A program made the position numbers and the translations under genes. From NCBI RefSeq assembly GCF_019097845.1, contig NZ_JAHRGM010000085.1:115657-179656 (forward strand): 64,000 nucleotides of DNA, written 5' to 3'. Shown piece after piece: positions 1-9,256 of the stretch; the first letter of the stretch is position 1; every line of letters starts with the position of its first letter. Source of the stretch: Sphingobium sp. AS12 (lineage in GTDB: Bacteria > Pseudomonadota > Alphaproteobacteria > Sphingomonadales > Sphingomonadaceae). The notes under the pieces are model-generated. The model did not search any database. It was not told the origin of the DNA and was given only the letters and a program-made list of their open reading frames with translations.

Positions 1-446
1 TCAAGGATGAGACGCTGGCCGACATCGCCAGCCACCCGCCGCGTAGCCAAGAGGATCTGGGCAAGGTGCGCGGCCTGTCCGCGACATGGCGCACCAATGA
101 TATCGGCGCGCGGCTGATGGCGGCGCTGGGCAAGCAGCAGCCGCTGGCCAAGGATGAAATGCCCGACCGCGAACCGCGCCGTCCGGGGCTGGGCAAGGAT
201 GGCGCGCTGGTCGCGGACCTGCTCAAGCTGCTGCTCAAGATCCGGTCTCGCGACATTAACGTCGCGTCGCGTTTGTTGGCGCGGAGCGACGATATTGAAG
301 CGTTGGCGGCGGGCGTGCGCAACGACCTCTCGATCCTGGAAGGCTGGCGCTACGAACAATATGGTCGTGATGCGGTCGATCTGGTCGAGGGGCGGCTGGC
401 GTTCGCTGTCAAGGGCGGGCGGCTGAAGATGACGCGGACGGAGTGA
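1..446 (+). CDS. rnd: Ribonuclease D, C-terminal part (5' end outside window)
   Basis: The reading frame is open from base 3 and ends at a TGA at 444-446, so only the last ~147 residues are present. They contain a recognisable HRDC domain (LLKLLLKIRSRDINVASRLL followed by GWRYEQYGRDAVDLVEG), the typical C terminus of RNase D, a 3'-5' exonuclease of tRNA processing. The DEDD catalytic domain would lie outside the window. A RecQ-type HRDC protein is the alternative, but the GWR..FG/YG..A..L motif ending so close to the C terminus favours RNase D. An ATG at 66 is internal, not the start. The gene is followed by a palindromic repeat and a T-rich stretch that may end its transcript. Confidence 0.8.
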   Translation, partial: KDETLADIASHPPRSQEDLGKVRGLSATWRTNDIGARLMAALGKQQPLAKDEMPDREPRRPGLGKDGALVADLLKLLLKIRSRDINVASRLLARSDDIEALAAGVRNDLSILEGWRYEQYGRDAVDLVEGRLAFAVKGGRLKMTRTE

Positions 447-457
447 TTTCCCACAGC

Positions 458-540
458 CGTTCGGGCTGAGCCTGTCGAAGCCCTGCTCTTTACGTCAAGA
501 AGAACAGCCCTTCGACAAGCTCAGGGCGAACGGGTTTTTA
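458..540. repeat. Dispersed palindromic repeat, copy 1 (possible terminator)
   Basis: An inverted repeat has arms at 458-480 and 510-532 (CGTTCGGGCTGAG..TGTCGAAG against CTTCGACA..CTCAGGGCGAACG), and GGTTTTTA follows immediately. The same arms recur near 21822, 29240, 45968 and 51245. It lies downstream of rnd and could end that transcript. Confidence 0.8.
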
Positions 541-560
541 TATGTTCGGAGAGAAGTCCC

Positions 561-842
561 ATGCACCGCATCCTGTCCCTGACCGGCGCGCTTGCCCTCT
601 CGGCCTGCGCCACCGCCACACCGCCGCCGATCGCCACCGGTCCTTGCAACCATGATGCCCTCGCCCGCTTTATCGGGCAGAAGGCGAGCGCGGAAACCGG
701 CGCGGCGCTGCTGGCCGCATCTGGTGCAAGGACGCTGCGCTGGGGCGGCCCCGGCATGGCGATGACGATGGACTTCCGCCCCGACCGACTGACCGTCAGT
801 TATGACGAGGCGATGGTCATAACATCGGCGCGGTGCGGCTGA
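561..842 (+). CDS. Putative I78-family peptidase inhibitor, secreted lipoprotein-like
   Basis: A 93-residue protein whose N terminus carries a short hydrophobic segment ending in LSAC, a plausible lipobox. The mature part (C..DALARFIGQKASAETGAALLAASGARTLRW, later YDEAMVITSARCG) resembles the I78 peptidase inhibitor family, small periplasmic or outer-membrane proteins thought to protect against proteases. The start is supported by GGAGAGAAG six bases upstream. It stands alone between the palindromic repeat and the next small gene. Family assignment rests on motif memory (FIGQ, R..RPGD/GG-like loop, DYRPDRL-like FRPDRL) and was not searched. Confidence 0.7.
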   Translation: MHRILSLTGALALSACATATPPPIATGPCNHDALARFIGQKASAETGAALLAASGARTLRWGGPGMAMTMDFRPDRLTVSYDEAMVITSARCG

Positions 843-899
843 GCTGAGGGTGTTGCCGCGCAGGCGAGAACCCAATGTGATGACATGGAAAGCCTTGCC

Positions 900-1289
900 A
901 TGACCGCGACCGCCGACCTCGCCATCCGCATGGCCCGCGCGACCTTCAACCGCGCGCTGGCCGACGCGAACTTCAGCGCGATCGGCCCGCTGCTTGCCCC
1001 CAATGTCGTGCTGGTTGCGGGCACCGACAGTGCCCTTATCACAGGACGCAAGGCGCAACTGATCGCTTGGAAACGCGAATTTGCGGCCAAAGAGCGGCTG
1101 ATCTACACCCGCACCGCCGACACGATCCTCGTGTCGCCGGTGGAACCCATCGCGATGGAACAGGGCCATTGGCAGGGCGTGGCGACGGGCAGCGGCGCAA
1201 TGCTGGCGTCCGGCACCTATAGTGCGAAGTGGCGCGAAATGGGTGGCGCGTGGATGATTGAGGCGGAGATTTTCCTGACGCTGGCCTGA
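900..1289 (+). CDS. NTF2-like / DUF4440 family protein
   Basis: A 129-residue protein with the layout of the NTF2-like superfamily: an N-terminal helix (FNRALADANFSAIGPLLAPN), a central segment and a C-terminal beta stretch (GTYSAKWREMGGAWMIEAEIFL). DUF4440/SnoaL-like proteins of this size are common and mostly without assigned function. The ATG at 900 is preferred over the one at 885 because GGAAAG lies eight bases before it, whereas nothing resembling a ribosome binding site precedes 885. No signal peptide is visible, so it is probably cytoplasmic. Confidence 0.65.
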   Translation: MTATADLAIRMARATFNRALADANFSAIGPLLAPNVVLVAGTDSALITGRKAQLIAWKREFAAKERLIYTRTADTILVSPVEPIAMEQGHWQGVATGSGAMLASGTYSAKWREMGGAWMIEAEIFLTLA

Positions 1290-1345
1290 TCGGGGTGGTT
1301 GCGCACCGTCTGCCTTTCTGCGCCCCTCGATAGCGCCCTGTCCCC

Positions 1346-2131
<786 letters not shown>

Positions 2132-2346
2132 GGTGATCCTTCCGTCCGGGTTTTCGGCACGCCATCGCAACGACAGGAAGGTCAGCCGGTTCCCGCCGAC
2201 ACACTTTGTCACATGGGCGCGCTATCATCGGCAAAATGGTCGCCCAATCGACTGGACGCGGCGGGTCCAGTCGCTTAGCGAAGGCCCGTTCTCCTTTTTG
2301 CTGCGGCGATGGCTGCGGCGCTCCAGTCCCAAGCGAAAGGCAGCCC

Positions 2347-3351
2347 ATGGCCAGAACCACCCTCACCCGTTTCCTGATCGAACAGCAGCGGCTGGCCAAT
2401 GCGCTGCCCGCTGAATTGCGCCTGCTGATCGAAACCGTGGCGCGCGCGTGCAAGACGATCAGCCATTCGGTCAGCAAGGGTGCCCTGGGTGAAGTGCTGG
2501 GCAGTCTGGACAGCGAAAATGTGCAGGGCGAGGTGCAGAAGAAGCTGGACGTGATCGCCAACGAACTGCTGCTCGACGCCAATGAATGGGGCGGGCATCT
2601 GGCCGCCATGGCGTCCGAGGAAATGGAGACGATCCACCGCATCCCCAATCGCTATCCCAAGGGCGAATATCTGCTGCTGTTCGATCCGATTGACGGGTCC
2701 AGCAATATCGACGTCGACCTGTCGGTCGGCACGATCTTTTCGGTGCTGAAAGCCCCAGACGAATGTGCCGGGCGCGAAGTGACGGAGGAGGATTTCCTCC
2801 AGAATGGCCGGGCGCAGGTCGCAGCGGGCTATGCCATTTATGGGCCGCAGACGCTGCTGGTGCTGAGCGTCGGCACCGGCGTGCATGAATTCACGCTGGA
2901 CCGCGAAGTCGGCAGCTGGGTCATGACCGATCGCGACATGAAGATGCCGCAGGGCAAGTGCGAATTTGCCATCAACATGTCCAACCGCCGCCAATGGTCG
3001 CCCGGCGTCGCCCGCTATATCGAGGAGCGGGTGATGGGCGCCGAAGGGCCGTGCGGCGTGGATTATAACATGCGCTGGACCGCCTCCATGGTCGCCGACG
3101 TGCACCGCATCCTCAAGCGCGGCGGCATCTTCATGTATCCCGCCGACCACCGCACGCCGGGCAAGGCGCGGCTGCGCCTGATGTATGAAGCCAATCCGAT
3201 GAGCTATCTGATCGAGCAGGCAGGCGGAGCAGCCACGGACGGCTTTATCCCGATCATGGACGTGACCGCCACCAGCCTGCACCAGCGCGTCGGCGTGGTG
3301 CTGGGTGACAAGGCGGAAGTGGAAATGGTCACGGCCTATGGACGGGAATAG
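2347..3351 (+). CDS. fbp: Class I fructose-1,6-bisphosphatase
   Basis: A 334-residue enzyme that hydrolyses fructose 1,6-bisphosphate to fructose 6-phosphate in gluconeogenesis. The metal and substrate site signature FDPIDGSSNIDVDLSVGT lies near residue 112, with an upstream acidic EEME segment near 91 and the substrate-loop region NMRWTASMVADVHRIL plus GGIFMYPAD further on. Length agrees with bacterial class I enzymes. The ATG at 2347 follows an AAAGG element; the in-frame codons upstream to 2206 are not family-like and overlap the TerC promoter region. It appears monocistronic and is followed by a GC-rich hairpin. Confidence 0.95.
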   Translation: MARTTLTRFLIEQQRLANALPAELRLLIETVARACKTISHSVSKGALGEVLGSLDSENVQGEVQKKLDVIANELLLDANEWGGHLAAMASEEMETIHRIPNRYPKGEYLLLFDPIDGSSNIDVDLSVGTIFSVLKAPDECAGREVTEEDFLQNGRAQVAAGYAIYGPQTLLVLSVGTGVHEFTLDREVGSWVMTDRDMKMPQGKCEFAINMSNRRQWSPGVARYIEERVMGAEGPCGVDYNMRWTASMVADVHRILKRGGIFMYPADHRTPGKARLRLMYEANPMSYLIEQAGGAATDGFIPIMDVTATSLHQRVGVVLGDKAEVEMVTAYGRE

Positions 3352-3398
3352 TCGCTTCGCGGCGTTCCTGTCCGGCGATGGTCATGGGTAGAGAAAGT

Positions 3399-3428
3399 GG
3401 GGGAGAGCGAAGTGTCGCTCGATCCCCC
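3399..3428 (+). terminator. Possible fbp terminator hairpin
   Basis: GGGGG-A-GAGCGA / loop AGTG / TCGCTC-GA..CCCCC forms a strong stem about 50 bases after the fbp stop. There is no following T-run, so a factor-independent terminator is only moderately supported. Confidence 0.4.
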
Positions 3429-3744
3429 TTGCTATGGCCTCGCCTTGCCGGTCTTACCGGCGGCCCCTCTCCAGAAACATTTTATATGGCGCGGCTGTAG
3501 CCCAATCGGCCTAGCCCAAGCCGAGACCAAAAAAAAGGGCCGATCCGCAGACCAGCCCAAAAAGTTTAGGAGAGGATGCCTGAAAGGCACAGTATCTATG
3601 TCGTCCGGGCGTAATTTTCGCAAATGCGAAGGGCGAAGGCGCGATTGCGAAAATTGCAATCGCTTGCCGCCATTTTAACCATCCGCGCCCCGAATCGAGT
3701 CGCGGGTAAAGCAAATGTCAGGGCTTTGTCCCTAAGCGGGGCCA
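3429..3744. other. Intergenic stretch without a recognisable gene
   Basis: About 315 bases separate the fbp hairpin from the acyltransferase. An open frame here (3397-3678) has no family resemblance or ribosome binding site. It holds an A-run near 3528-3537 and two GCGAA/TTCGC-rich short inverted segments near 3614-3660 (TTTTCGCAAATGCGAAGG, then a GCGAAAATTGC element). These may be promoter or operator sequence for the acyltransferase, but no motif could be named. Confidence 0.4.
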
Positions 3745-5592
3745 ATGCATTATCGCCGCGACATTGACGGACTGCGGGCCTTGGCGATTCTGCCGGTGCT
3801 TCTGTTCCATGCCCATGTGCCTGGCTTTGGCGGCGGTTATGTCGGCGTCGACATTTTTTTCGTCATATCGGGCTATCTGATCACAGGCATCATCGCCCGC
3901 GAAGTCGATGAAGGCCGCTTCTCGCTGGTGCGCTTCTACGAGCGGCGCTTCCGACGGATCGTCCCGGCATTGGGGCTGATGATCCTGGTGGTGCTGGGCT
4001 TGAGCGCTCTTCTCTATCTGCCCGGCGATCTGGAGGGCGTGCCGCGATCCGCGCTGGCCGCGACCTTGTTTGCCTCCAACCTGTGGTTTTTCACCGACAC
4101 CGGCTATTTTGCGGGCGGCGCGGACGTCAAGCCGCTGCTCCACACATGGTCGCTGGCGGTGGAGGAGCAATATTATATCGGCTTCCCGATCCTGCTGATG
4201 ATCATCGCCCGCTTCGCCCCGCGCTGGCGCACGGGGGTGGTGGTGATCATCGCGGCAGGATCATTGGCGCTGTCGATCGCGATGCAGCGCGATACCAGCG
4301 GTTTTGCTTTCTACCTGCTGCCGACCCGTGCTTGGGAGTTATTTGCCGGGGCTTTATTGGCGTTGGGGGCGGTGCCTGCGTTGCGGGGCCGCTGGTTGCG
4401 TGAGGGGGTGGCATGGGGCGGGATCGCCGCCATTGCGCTGGCCGTCACCTGCTATGATCGCGACACTTTGTTCCCCGGCTTCGCCGCCCTCGCCCCGGTA
4501 CTGGGCGCGGCCACGCTGATCCATAGCGCGCCGGGGACCAGCGCCGGGCGGGTACTTGGCTGGTCGCCGCTGGTGGGCGTGGGCCTTGTCTCCTACTCGC
4601 TCTATCTGTGGCACTGGCCGGTCATCGTGTTCACCGAATATGCGACCGACATGGCGGTGGCGGGCTGGACGTGCATCGCTGTGATCGCCGGGTCGGTGAT
4701 CGCGGCGATCCTGTCCTGGCGCTTCGTCGAACGCCCGTTCCGCGATTCGCAGGCGGTTCCCGCGCGGACCATATTCCGCTTCACCGGCGCGACGATGGCG
4801 CTGCTGTGCGGCCTGTCGCTGGCCTTGCTGGCGGCGGGGCCATGGCCATCGCGATTTGCGCCGACGGTGCTGGCGCAGGTGGCGGGGCGTAACGACATCA
4901 GCCCGGAGCGCAAACGCTGCCACGACATATTCGCCCGTGGCGCGCGCGCCTGCGTGCTGGGCGCGGCGGTCGCGCCCGATGCGATGCTGTGGGGCGACAG
5001 CCATGGGGTGGAACTCGCCTATGCGCTGGCGCCGGAGGGCAAGGCGCAAGGGCGGGCGCTGGTGCAGCGCACGACGTCCAGTTGCCCGCCGGTGCTGGGC
5101 TATGATGCGCCCAAGGATGCGCGCTGCGCGGCGGCCAATCGCGCCGCCTTTGCGGCGTTGCGCGCCGATCCGGCCATCCGCCACGTCTATCTGGCCGCCT
5201 TCTGGGCCAATGGTGATTTTGATGATCCCGGCTTTGTCGCCAGACTGGACCGCACCATCGCCGCGATCCGGGCGGCGGGACGGGAGGTCGTGCTGATCGG
5301 CCCGGTGCCGCCGCAGCCCTTCGACGTGCCGCGCCGCCTCGCCCATCTGACGCGCGCGGGGCGGCTGGCTCTGGCGGAGGGTGTGGCGCGGTCCTGGGTG
5401 GACGGGCGCACCGTCCATTTGCGCGCGCTGTTTACGCGATGGCAGGCGCGTGGGGTCCGGCTGATCGATCCGGTCGCGGCGCTGTGCGATGCCCGGCACT
5501 GCGCGATCGAGCGTGATGGCAAGCCGCTCTACTTCGATTCGCACCATCTGAGCGTAGCGGGCGCGCGGCTGGTGATTGCGCGCGGCGGCTGA
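3745..5592 (+). CDS. Acyltransferase-3 / SGNH fusion protein (OafA-like)
   Basis: A 615-residue membrane protein in two parts. Residues ~1-350 form an acyltransferase-3 domain of about ten membrane helices, opening with RRDIDGLRALAILPVLLFH and GGYVGVDIFFVISGYLIT. Residues ~395-615 form a periplasmic SGNH domain: the nucleophile motif GDSHG is near 415-419 and the catalytic DSHH pair near 597. Such fusions O-acetylate cell-surface polysaccharides, lipopolysaccharide or peptidoglycan. No polysaccharide genes are adjacent, so the substrate is unknown. It stands alone and is convergent with the amidohydrolase gene, leaving only 3 bp between them. Confidence 0.9.
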   Translation: MHYRRDIDGLRALAILPVLLFHAHVPGFGGGYVGVDIFFVISGYLITGIIAREVDEGRFSLVRFYERRFRRIVPALGLMILVVLGLSALLYLPGDLEGVPRSALAATLFASNLWFFTDTGYFAGGADVKPLLHTWSLAVEEQYYIGFPILLMIIARFAPRWRTGVVVIIAAGSLALSIAMQRDTSGFAFYLLPTRAWELFAGALLALGAVPALRGRWLREGVAWGGIAAIALAVTCYDRDTLFPGFAALAPVLGAATLIHSAPGTSAGRVLGWSPLVGVGLVSYSLYLWHWPVIVFTEYATDMAVAGWTCIAVIAGSVIAAILSWRFVERPFRDSQAVPARTIFRFTGATMALLCGLSLALLAAGPWPSRFAPTVLAQVAGRNDISPERKRCHDIFARGARACVLGAAVAPDAMLWGDSHGVELAYALAPEGKAQGRALVQRTTSSCPPVLGYDAPKDARCAAANRAAFAALRADPAIRHVYLAAFWANGDFDDPGFVARLDRTIAAIRAAGREVVLIGPVPPQPFDVPRRLAHLTRAGRLALAEGVARSWVDGRTVHLRALFTRWQARGVRLIDPVAALCDARHCAIERDGKPLYFDSHHLSVAGARLVIARGG

Positions 5593-5595
5593 ACC

Positions 5596-6489
5596 CTATT
5601 CGGCCGCCAGCGCATAGTGAGCGCGCGGCAATTCGTTGGCCAATGCTTCGACCATGGCCGTGATGATCCCCTGCATCCGGGCCAGCCCCGATCCCGGCTG
5701 GTCCAGCGCGTCATCCAGATAGAGGCTGCGATCCACCTCTATCTGAATCGCGTGCAGCCCGTTCGCAGGCCGACCATGGCGTTCGATCAGATGGTCGCCC
5801 GCATAGGGATGATTTTGCGCCGCGACGATGCCATGGCCAGCGGCGACATCCGCCGCCAGCGTCATCAGCCGGGTGGAGGCGCTGCGCCCGAAACGATCGC
5901 CCAGCACGATGCCCGGCGAGGTCTGCCCGGCGGCGGGTGGCGGCAAGGGCGGCATGGAATGGAGGTCGATCAGGATCGCATGGCCATGCGCGTCACGCGC
6001 CGCCGTCATCAACCGGGCCAGTTCGACATGGTAGGGCCGGTGGATCGTAGCGATCCGGCGTTGCGCCTCGCCCCAGGCCATTGGTTTGTGCCACAATTCA
6101 TGCGCGCCGACCATGCGGCGGGGAATGAGGCCCAGTCCGCCGCGCAGCTTGGCGCTGCTCTGAAGCGCCGCATCACGCGGCACGCCGACCAGCATGGCAG
6201 GGTCGATTTCGCGCTCATGGCGATTGAGGTCGATCAGCGCGCGAGGGGCGCTGGCAACGACCACGGTAAAGCCGCGCGCGATCAGCGGATGAACCAGCAA
6301 GTCGGCCCAACGATCCTCCAGCCGTTGCAATTGCTGCCGCCGCACCCGCGCCTGTGCCAGCAGTTCGGATGGATATTCGCGCCCGGCATGAGGCACTGAA
6401 ATAATGATGGGCCGGTCGGGGACGACGGGGCCAAATCGGTCGAAACCCGCCTCTGTCCGGGCGGGAGGATGCGGCGCGGGATGATCCAA
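5596..6489 (-). CDS. N-formylglutamate amidohydrolase family protein
   Basis: A 297-residue protein of the N-formylglutamate deformylase family, which releases glutamate and formate in one route of histidine breakdown. The family signature IIISVPHAGREYP lies near residue 30, with DLNRHEREID and HAILIDLHSMPP further on; the His/Asp/Glu residues are likely metal ligands. No other hut genes are present, so a true role in histidine catabolism is uncertain. The start is taken as the TTG at 6489 because AAAGGAG lies five bases upstream; a second TTG at 6516 has no such element. Confidence 0.8.
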   Translation of the reverse strand: MDHPAPHPPARTEAGFDRFGPVVPDRPIIISVPHAGREYPSELLAQARVRRQQLQRLEDRWADLLVHPLIARGFTVVVASAPRALIDLNRHEREIDPAMLVGVPRDAALQSSAKLRGGLGLIPRRMVGAHELWHKPMAWGEAQRRIATIHRPYHVELARLMTAARDAHGHAILIDLHSMPPLPPPAAGQTSPGIVLGDRFGRSASTRLMTLAADVAAGHGIVAAQNHPYAGDHLIERHGRPANGLHAIQIEVDRSLYLDDALDQPGSGLARMQGIITAMVEALANELPRAHYALAAE

Positions 6490-6563
6490 CGAGGCTCCTT
6501 TCACCAGCTTGCCCAAAAATGGTTACTCGGCTGGATAATATTTACTCCTTGTCGCATATATCG

Positions 6564-6583
6564 GTCAGGGACGCCACCCTGAC
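6564..6583. promoter_or_regulatory. Perfect inverted repeat upstream of cpdR
   Basis: GTCAGGG-acgcca-CCCTGAC is a perfect 7-bp inverted repeat in the divergent gap between the amidohydrolase and the receiver gene, 48 bases before the cpdR start. It could be an operator or a leader hairpin; no regulator can be named. Confidence 0.4.
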
Positions 6584-6630
6584 GGGGGCATGGGGACAAG
6601 CCGGAAACGGCAACAAGAGTAGCTGGCGCA

Positions 6631-7008
6631 ATGGTTCGCATATTACTGGCCGAAGATGATGAGAGTATGCGGGTCTATCTGGCGCGCGCGCTGGAACGGT
6701 CCGGCTATGAGGTCGTGGCCGTGGCGACTGGCACGGAAGCCCTGCCCCATATTGCGTCCGACCGGTTCGACCTGTTGCTGACCGACATTGTGATGCCCGA
6801 AATGGACGGGATCGAACTGGCGCAGCACGCAGCGTCCGTAGCCCCGGACATGCGGATCATGTTCATCACCGGCTTTGCCGCCGTGACGCTGAAAGCCGGA
6901 AAGGCCGTGCCGCAGGCCAAGGTGCTGTCCAAGCCGTTCCATCTGCGCGATCTGGTGCTGGAGGTCGAACGGATGTTCGGCAGCGAGAGCCTGACCGGGC
7001 TGAACTGA
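6631..7008 (+). CDS. cpdR: Single-domain response regulator, CpdR-like
   Basis: A 125-residue stand-alone receiver domain. The acidic pocket is LLAEDDESM (Glu8-Asp10), the phosphoacceptor is Asp52 in LLLTDIVMPEMDG, the conserved Thr is in FITGFA, and the Lys is in LSKPFHLRDLV. The sequence matches the CpdR type, in which the unphosphorylated receiver acts as an adaptor for ClpXP proteolysis of cell-cycle proteins such as CtrA and PdeA; phosphorylation through the CckA-ChpT relay turns it off. No output domain follows. The C-terminal VERMFGSE helix is also CpdR-like. It stands alone. Confidence 0.85.
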   Translation: MVRILLAEDDESMRVYLARALERSGYEVVAVATGTEALPHIASDRFDLLLTDIVMPEMDGIELAQHAASVAPDMRIMFITGFAAVTLKAGKAVPQAKVLSKPFHLRDLVLEVERMFGSESLTGLN

Positions 7009-7018
7009 ACCGAGCCCC

Positions 7019-8350
7019 TCAATCCTCGATCACTTCCTCCATATCGGGCGTGGGGTTGAGCGGGATGCCGGCCATGGCGGCGGCGAGTCGCTCACGGTCC
7101 AGTCCCTTTTCCCAGGCCGATACCACCACCGTCGCCACGGCATTGCCGACGAAGTTGGTGAGTGCGCGGACCTCGCTCATGAAGCGATCGACCCCTAATA
7201 TCAAAGCCATGCCCGCAACCGGCACCGACGGCACGATCGACAGCGTTGCTGCCAGGGTGATGAAGCCCGCGCCGGTCACGCCCGCCGCACCCTTGGACGA
7301 GATCATCGCCACGAGCAGCAGCAAGACCTGCTGTTGCAGGGTGAGATCGACATTGCACGCCTGCGCGATGAACAGGGCCGCCAGCGTCATATAGATGTTG
7401 GTGCCGTCCAAGTTAAAGCTGTATCCGGTCGGCACGACCAGCCCGACCACCGATTTGCGGCACCCTGCCCGCTCCATCTTCTCAATGAGGCTGGGCAGCG
7501 CGGCTTCGGAGGAGGATGTCCCCAGCACGAGCAGCAATTCGGCCTTGAGGTAGCGGATGAGGTGCAGGATGTTGAAGCCCGCCAGCCGGGCGACGGTGCC
7601 CAGCACGACGAGGACGAACAGCAACGAGGTCAAGTAGAAGGTCGCGACCAGCCCAGCCAGATTGGCAAGCGTACCGACGCCATATTCGCCGATGGTGAAG
7701 GCCATTGCCCCGAACGCCCCGACCGGCGCCGCCTTCATCAGGAAGGCCACCAGCTTGAACACCGCATGGCTGGCCGATTCGAGGACCGCCATCAGCGGCG
7801 CAGCCTTGTCCCCGATCATGGTCAGCGCAATGCCGAACAGGATCGCGACAAACAGGACTTGCAAGATATTGCCGTCCGCGACCGCCGACACCATGGTCGA
7901 AGGGATGATGCTCATCAGGAAGCCGGTGAGCGTGGTTTCATGCGCCTTGTGCGCGAAGTCGGCGACCTTGCCCGCATCCAGACTGGCCGGGTCGATATTG
8001 AGACCAGCGCCCGGCTGCACCACATTGGCGACGATCAGCCCGACAACGAGCGCGAGCGTCGAAAAGGTCAGGAAATAGGCGAACGCCTTGGCCGCGACCC
8101 GGCCGATTGCGCCCAGCTCCTTCATCCCGGCAATGCCGGTAACGATGGTCAGGAAAATGACCGGGGCGATGATCATCTTCACCAGCTTGATGAAGGCGTC
8201 GCCCAGCGGCTTTAACTGCACCCCCATATCGGGGAAGAAATGGCCGATCGCGACACCCAGGGCGATCGCGATCAGCACCTGGACATAGAGCTGGCGATAC
8301 CATGGCAGACGCGGCGTCGTCTGGATCGGCGAGGATGGCGATGGCAGCAT
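7019..8350 (-). CDS. Dicarboxylate/amino acid:cation symporter (DAACS, DctA/GltP-like)
   Basis: A 443-residue inner membrane transporter of the sodium or proton:dicarboxylate symporter family. It has about eight hydrophobic segments, the serine-rich re-entrant loop LLVLGTSSSEAALPSLIEKM, and the conserved GYSFNLDGTNIYMTLAALFIAQA motif of the substrate and cation site. C4-dicarboxylates (DctA) and glutamate/aspartate (GltP) are both possible. The start at 8350 (LPSPSSPIQTTPRLPWYRQL) fits the family; the longer frame to 8554 runs antisense through the tRNA gene and is an artefact. Confidence 0.9.
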   Translation of the reverse strand: MLPSPSSPIQTTPRLPWYRQLYVQVLIAIALGVAIGHFFPDMGVQLKPLGDAFIKLVKMIIAPVIFLTIVTGIAGMKELGAIGRVAAKAFAYFLTFSTLALVVGLIVANVVQPGAGLNIDPASLDAGKVADFAHKAHETTLTGFLMSIIPSTMVSAVADGNILQVLFVAILFGIALTMIGDKAAPLMAVLESASHAVFKLVAFLMKAAPVGAFGAMAFTIGEYGVGTLANLAGLVATFYLTSLLFVLVVLGTVARLAGFNILHLIRYLKAELLLVLGTSSSEAALPSLIEKMERAGCRKSVVGLVVPTGYSFNLDGTNIYMTLAALFIAQACNVDLTLQQQVLLLLVAMISSKGAAGVTGAGFITLAATLSIVPSVPVAGMALILGVDRFMSEVRALTNFVGNAVATVVVSAWEKGLDRERLAAAMAGIPLNPTPDMEEVIED

Positions 8351-8478
8351 ATGTCTTGGCGTCCCCCTGTTTGCGCCGCAGCATATGGGCCGTCCCTGCG
8401 CTGTCCAGAAGAATGTCGCACCCCTGCAATTTCCCGCTTGCACAGGTCCAGTCCCCCGGCTATTGGCCCAACTCCCGT

Positions 8479-8553
8479 GGGCGTATAGCTCAGTGGTAGA
8501 GCACTGTGTTGACATCGCAGGGGTCGCAAGTTCAATCCTTGCTACGCCCACCA
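8479..8553 (+). tRNA. tRNA-Val (anticodon GAC)
   Basis: A full cloverleaf can be folded. The acceptor stem is GGGCGTA/TACGCCC with discriminator A and an encoded CCA. The D stem is GCTC/GAGC, the anticodon stem CTGTG/CGCAG around the loop TTGACAT, and the T stem GCAAG/CTTGC with loop TTCAATC. The anticodon GAC reads the valine codons GUC and GUU. Confidence 0.97.
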
Positions 8554-8617
8554 TGACAAAGCCCGTCGCCTGTTTTCAGGTGGCGGGCTTTCTCTTTTGT
8601 CACAGGCGGAGGGCCAG

Positions 8618-9256
8618 ATGATCCCGGTTTGCGAGACGATTTCGGGCCAGCGCCTGTTGTTCGTGATGGCGGCGGAGGCGGAATATGGGCCGCAATTGCG
8701 CGCCCGATTCGCGCCGCTGATGACGGGCGTGGGTCCGATCGAGGCGGCAATGGCGACCGGCATTGCGCTGCACGACATGGCGCGGGCGGATGTCCTGCCC
8801 GATCTGGTCGTGTGCCTGGGATCGGCCGGATCGCGGGTGTGTGGGCTGGGTGAGGTGGTGCAGGTTGCCAGCGTGTCGTGGCGCGACATGGATGCCTCGC
8901 GGCTGGGGTTCGTGAAGGGCGTGACGCCCTTTGTCGATCATCCGGTCGATCTGCCGCTGGTGACGCCATTGACGTTGCCGACCGCGCGACTGTCGACCGG
9001 TGCCAATATCGTGGGCGGCGATGAGTATGCCGCGATCGACGCCGATATGGTGGACATGGAGACGTTCGCGGTGGCCCGCGCCTGCGCCCGCTATGGCGTG
9101 CCGCTGATGGGGCTGCGTGGCATTTCCGATGGACCGGGCGAGTTGGCGCATATCCATGGCTGGACCGCGTTGCTGGGCCTGCTGGACGAACGGTTGGCGG
9201 TTTCGGTGGATGGACTGGAGACAGCGCTGCATTCGCACGCGGGCCACAACCTATAG
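8618..9256 (+). CDS. Nucleoside phosphorylase-like, MTA/SAH nucleosidase family
   Basis: A 212-residue member of the PNP/UDP family most like 5'-methylthioadenosine/S-adenosylhomocysteine nucleosidase, which cleaves adenine from MTA and SAH in methionine salvage. Visible elements are TGVGPIEAAMATG near the N terminus, LVVCLGSAGS, and the substrate-site segment DMVDMETFAVARACARYGVPLMGLRGISDG. The ATG at 8618 is chosen because GGAGG stands five bases upstream. The nucleosidase and the downstream minus-strand apt both touch adenine salvage, although the genes are convergent. It overlaps the end of the next gene by 6 bp. Confidence 0.8.
   Translation: MIPVCETISGQRLLFVMAAEAEYGPQLRARFAPLMTGVGPIEAAMATGIALHDMARADVLPDLVVCLGSAGSRVCGLGEVVQVASVSWRDMDASRLGFVKGVTPFVDHPVDLPLVTPLTLPTARLSTGANIVGGDEYAAIDADMVDMETFAVARACARYGVPLMGLRGISDGPGELAHIHGWTALLGLLDERLAVSVDGLETALHSHAGHNL

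Noticed and set aside
3397..3678. 93-codon frame between fbp and the acyltransferase
   Set aside because: Begins in the hairpin after fbp, has no ribosome binding site and no recognisable pattern.
8351..8554. N-terminal extension of the symporter frame through the tRNA gene
   Set aside because: The residues are the well-known antisense translation of a tRNA gene; the family starts at 8350.
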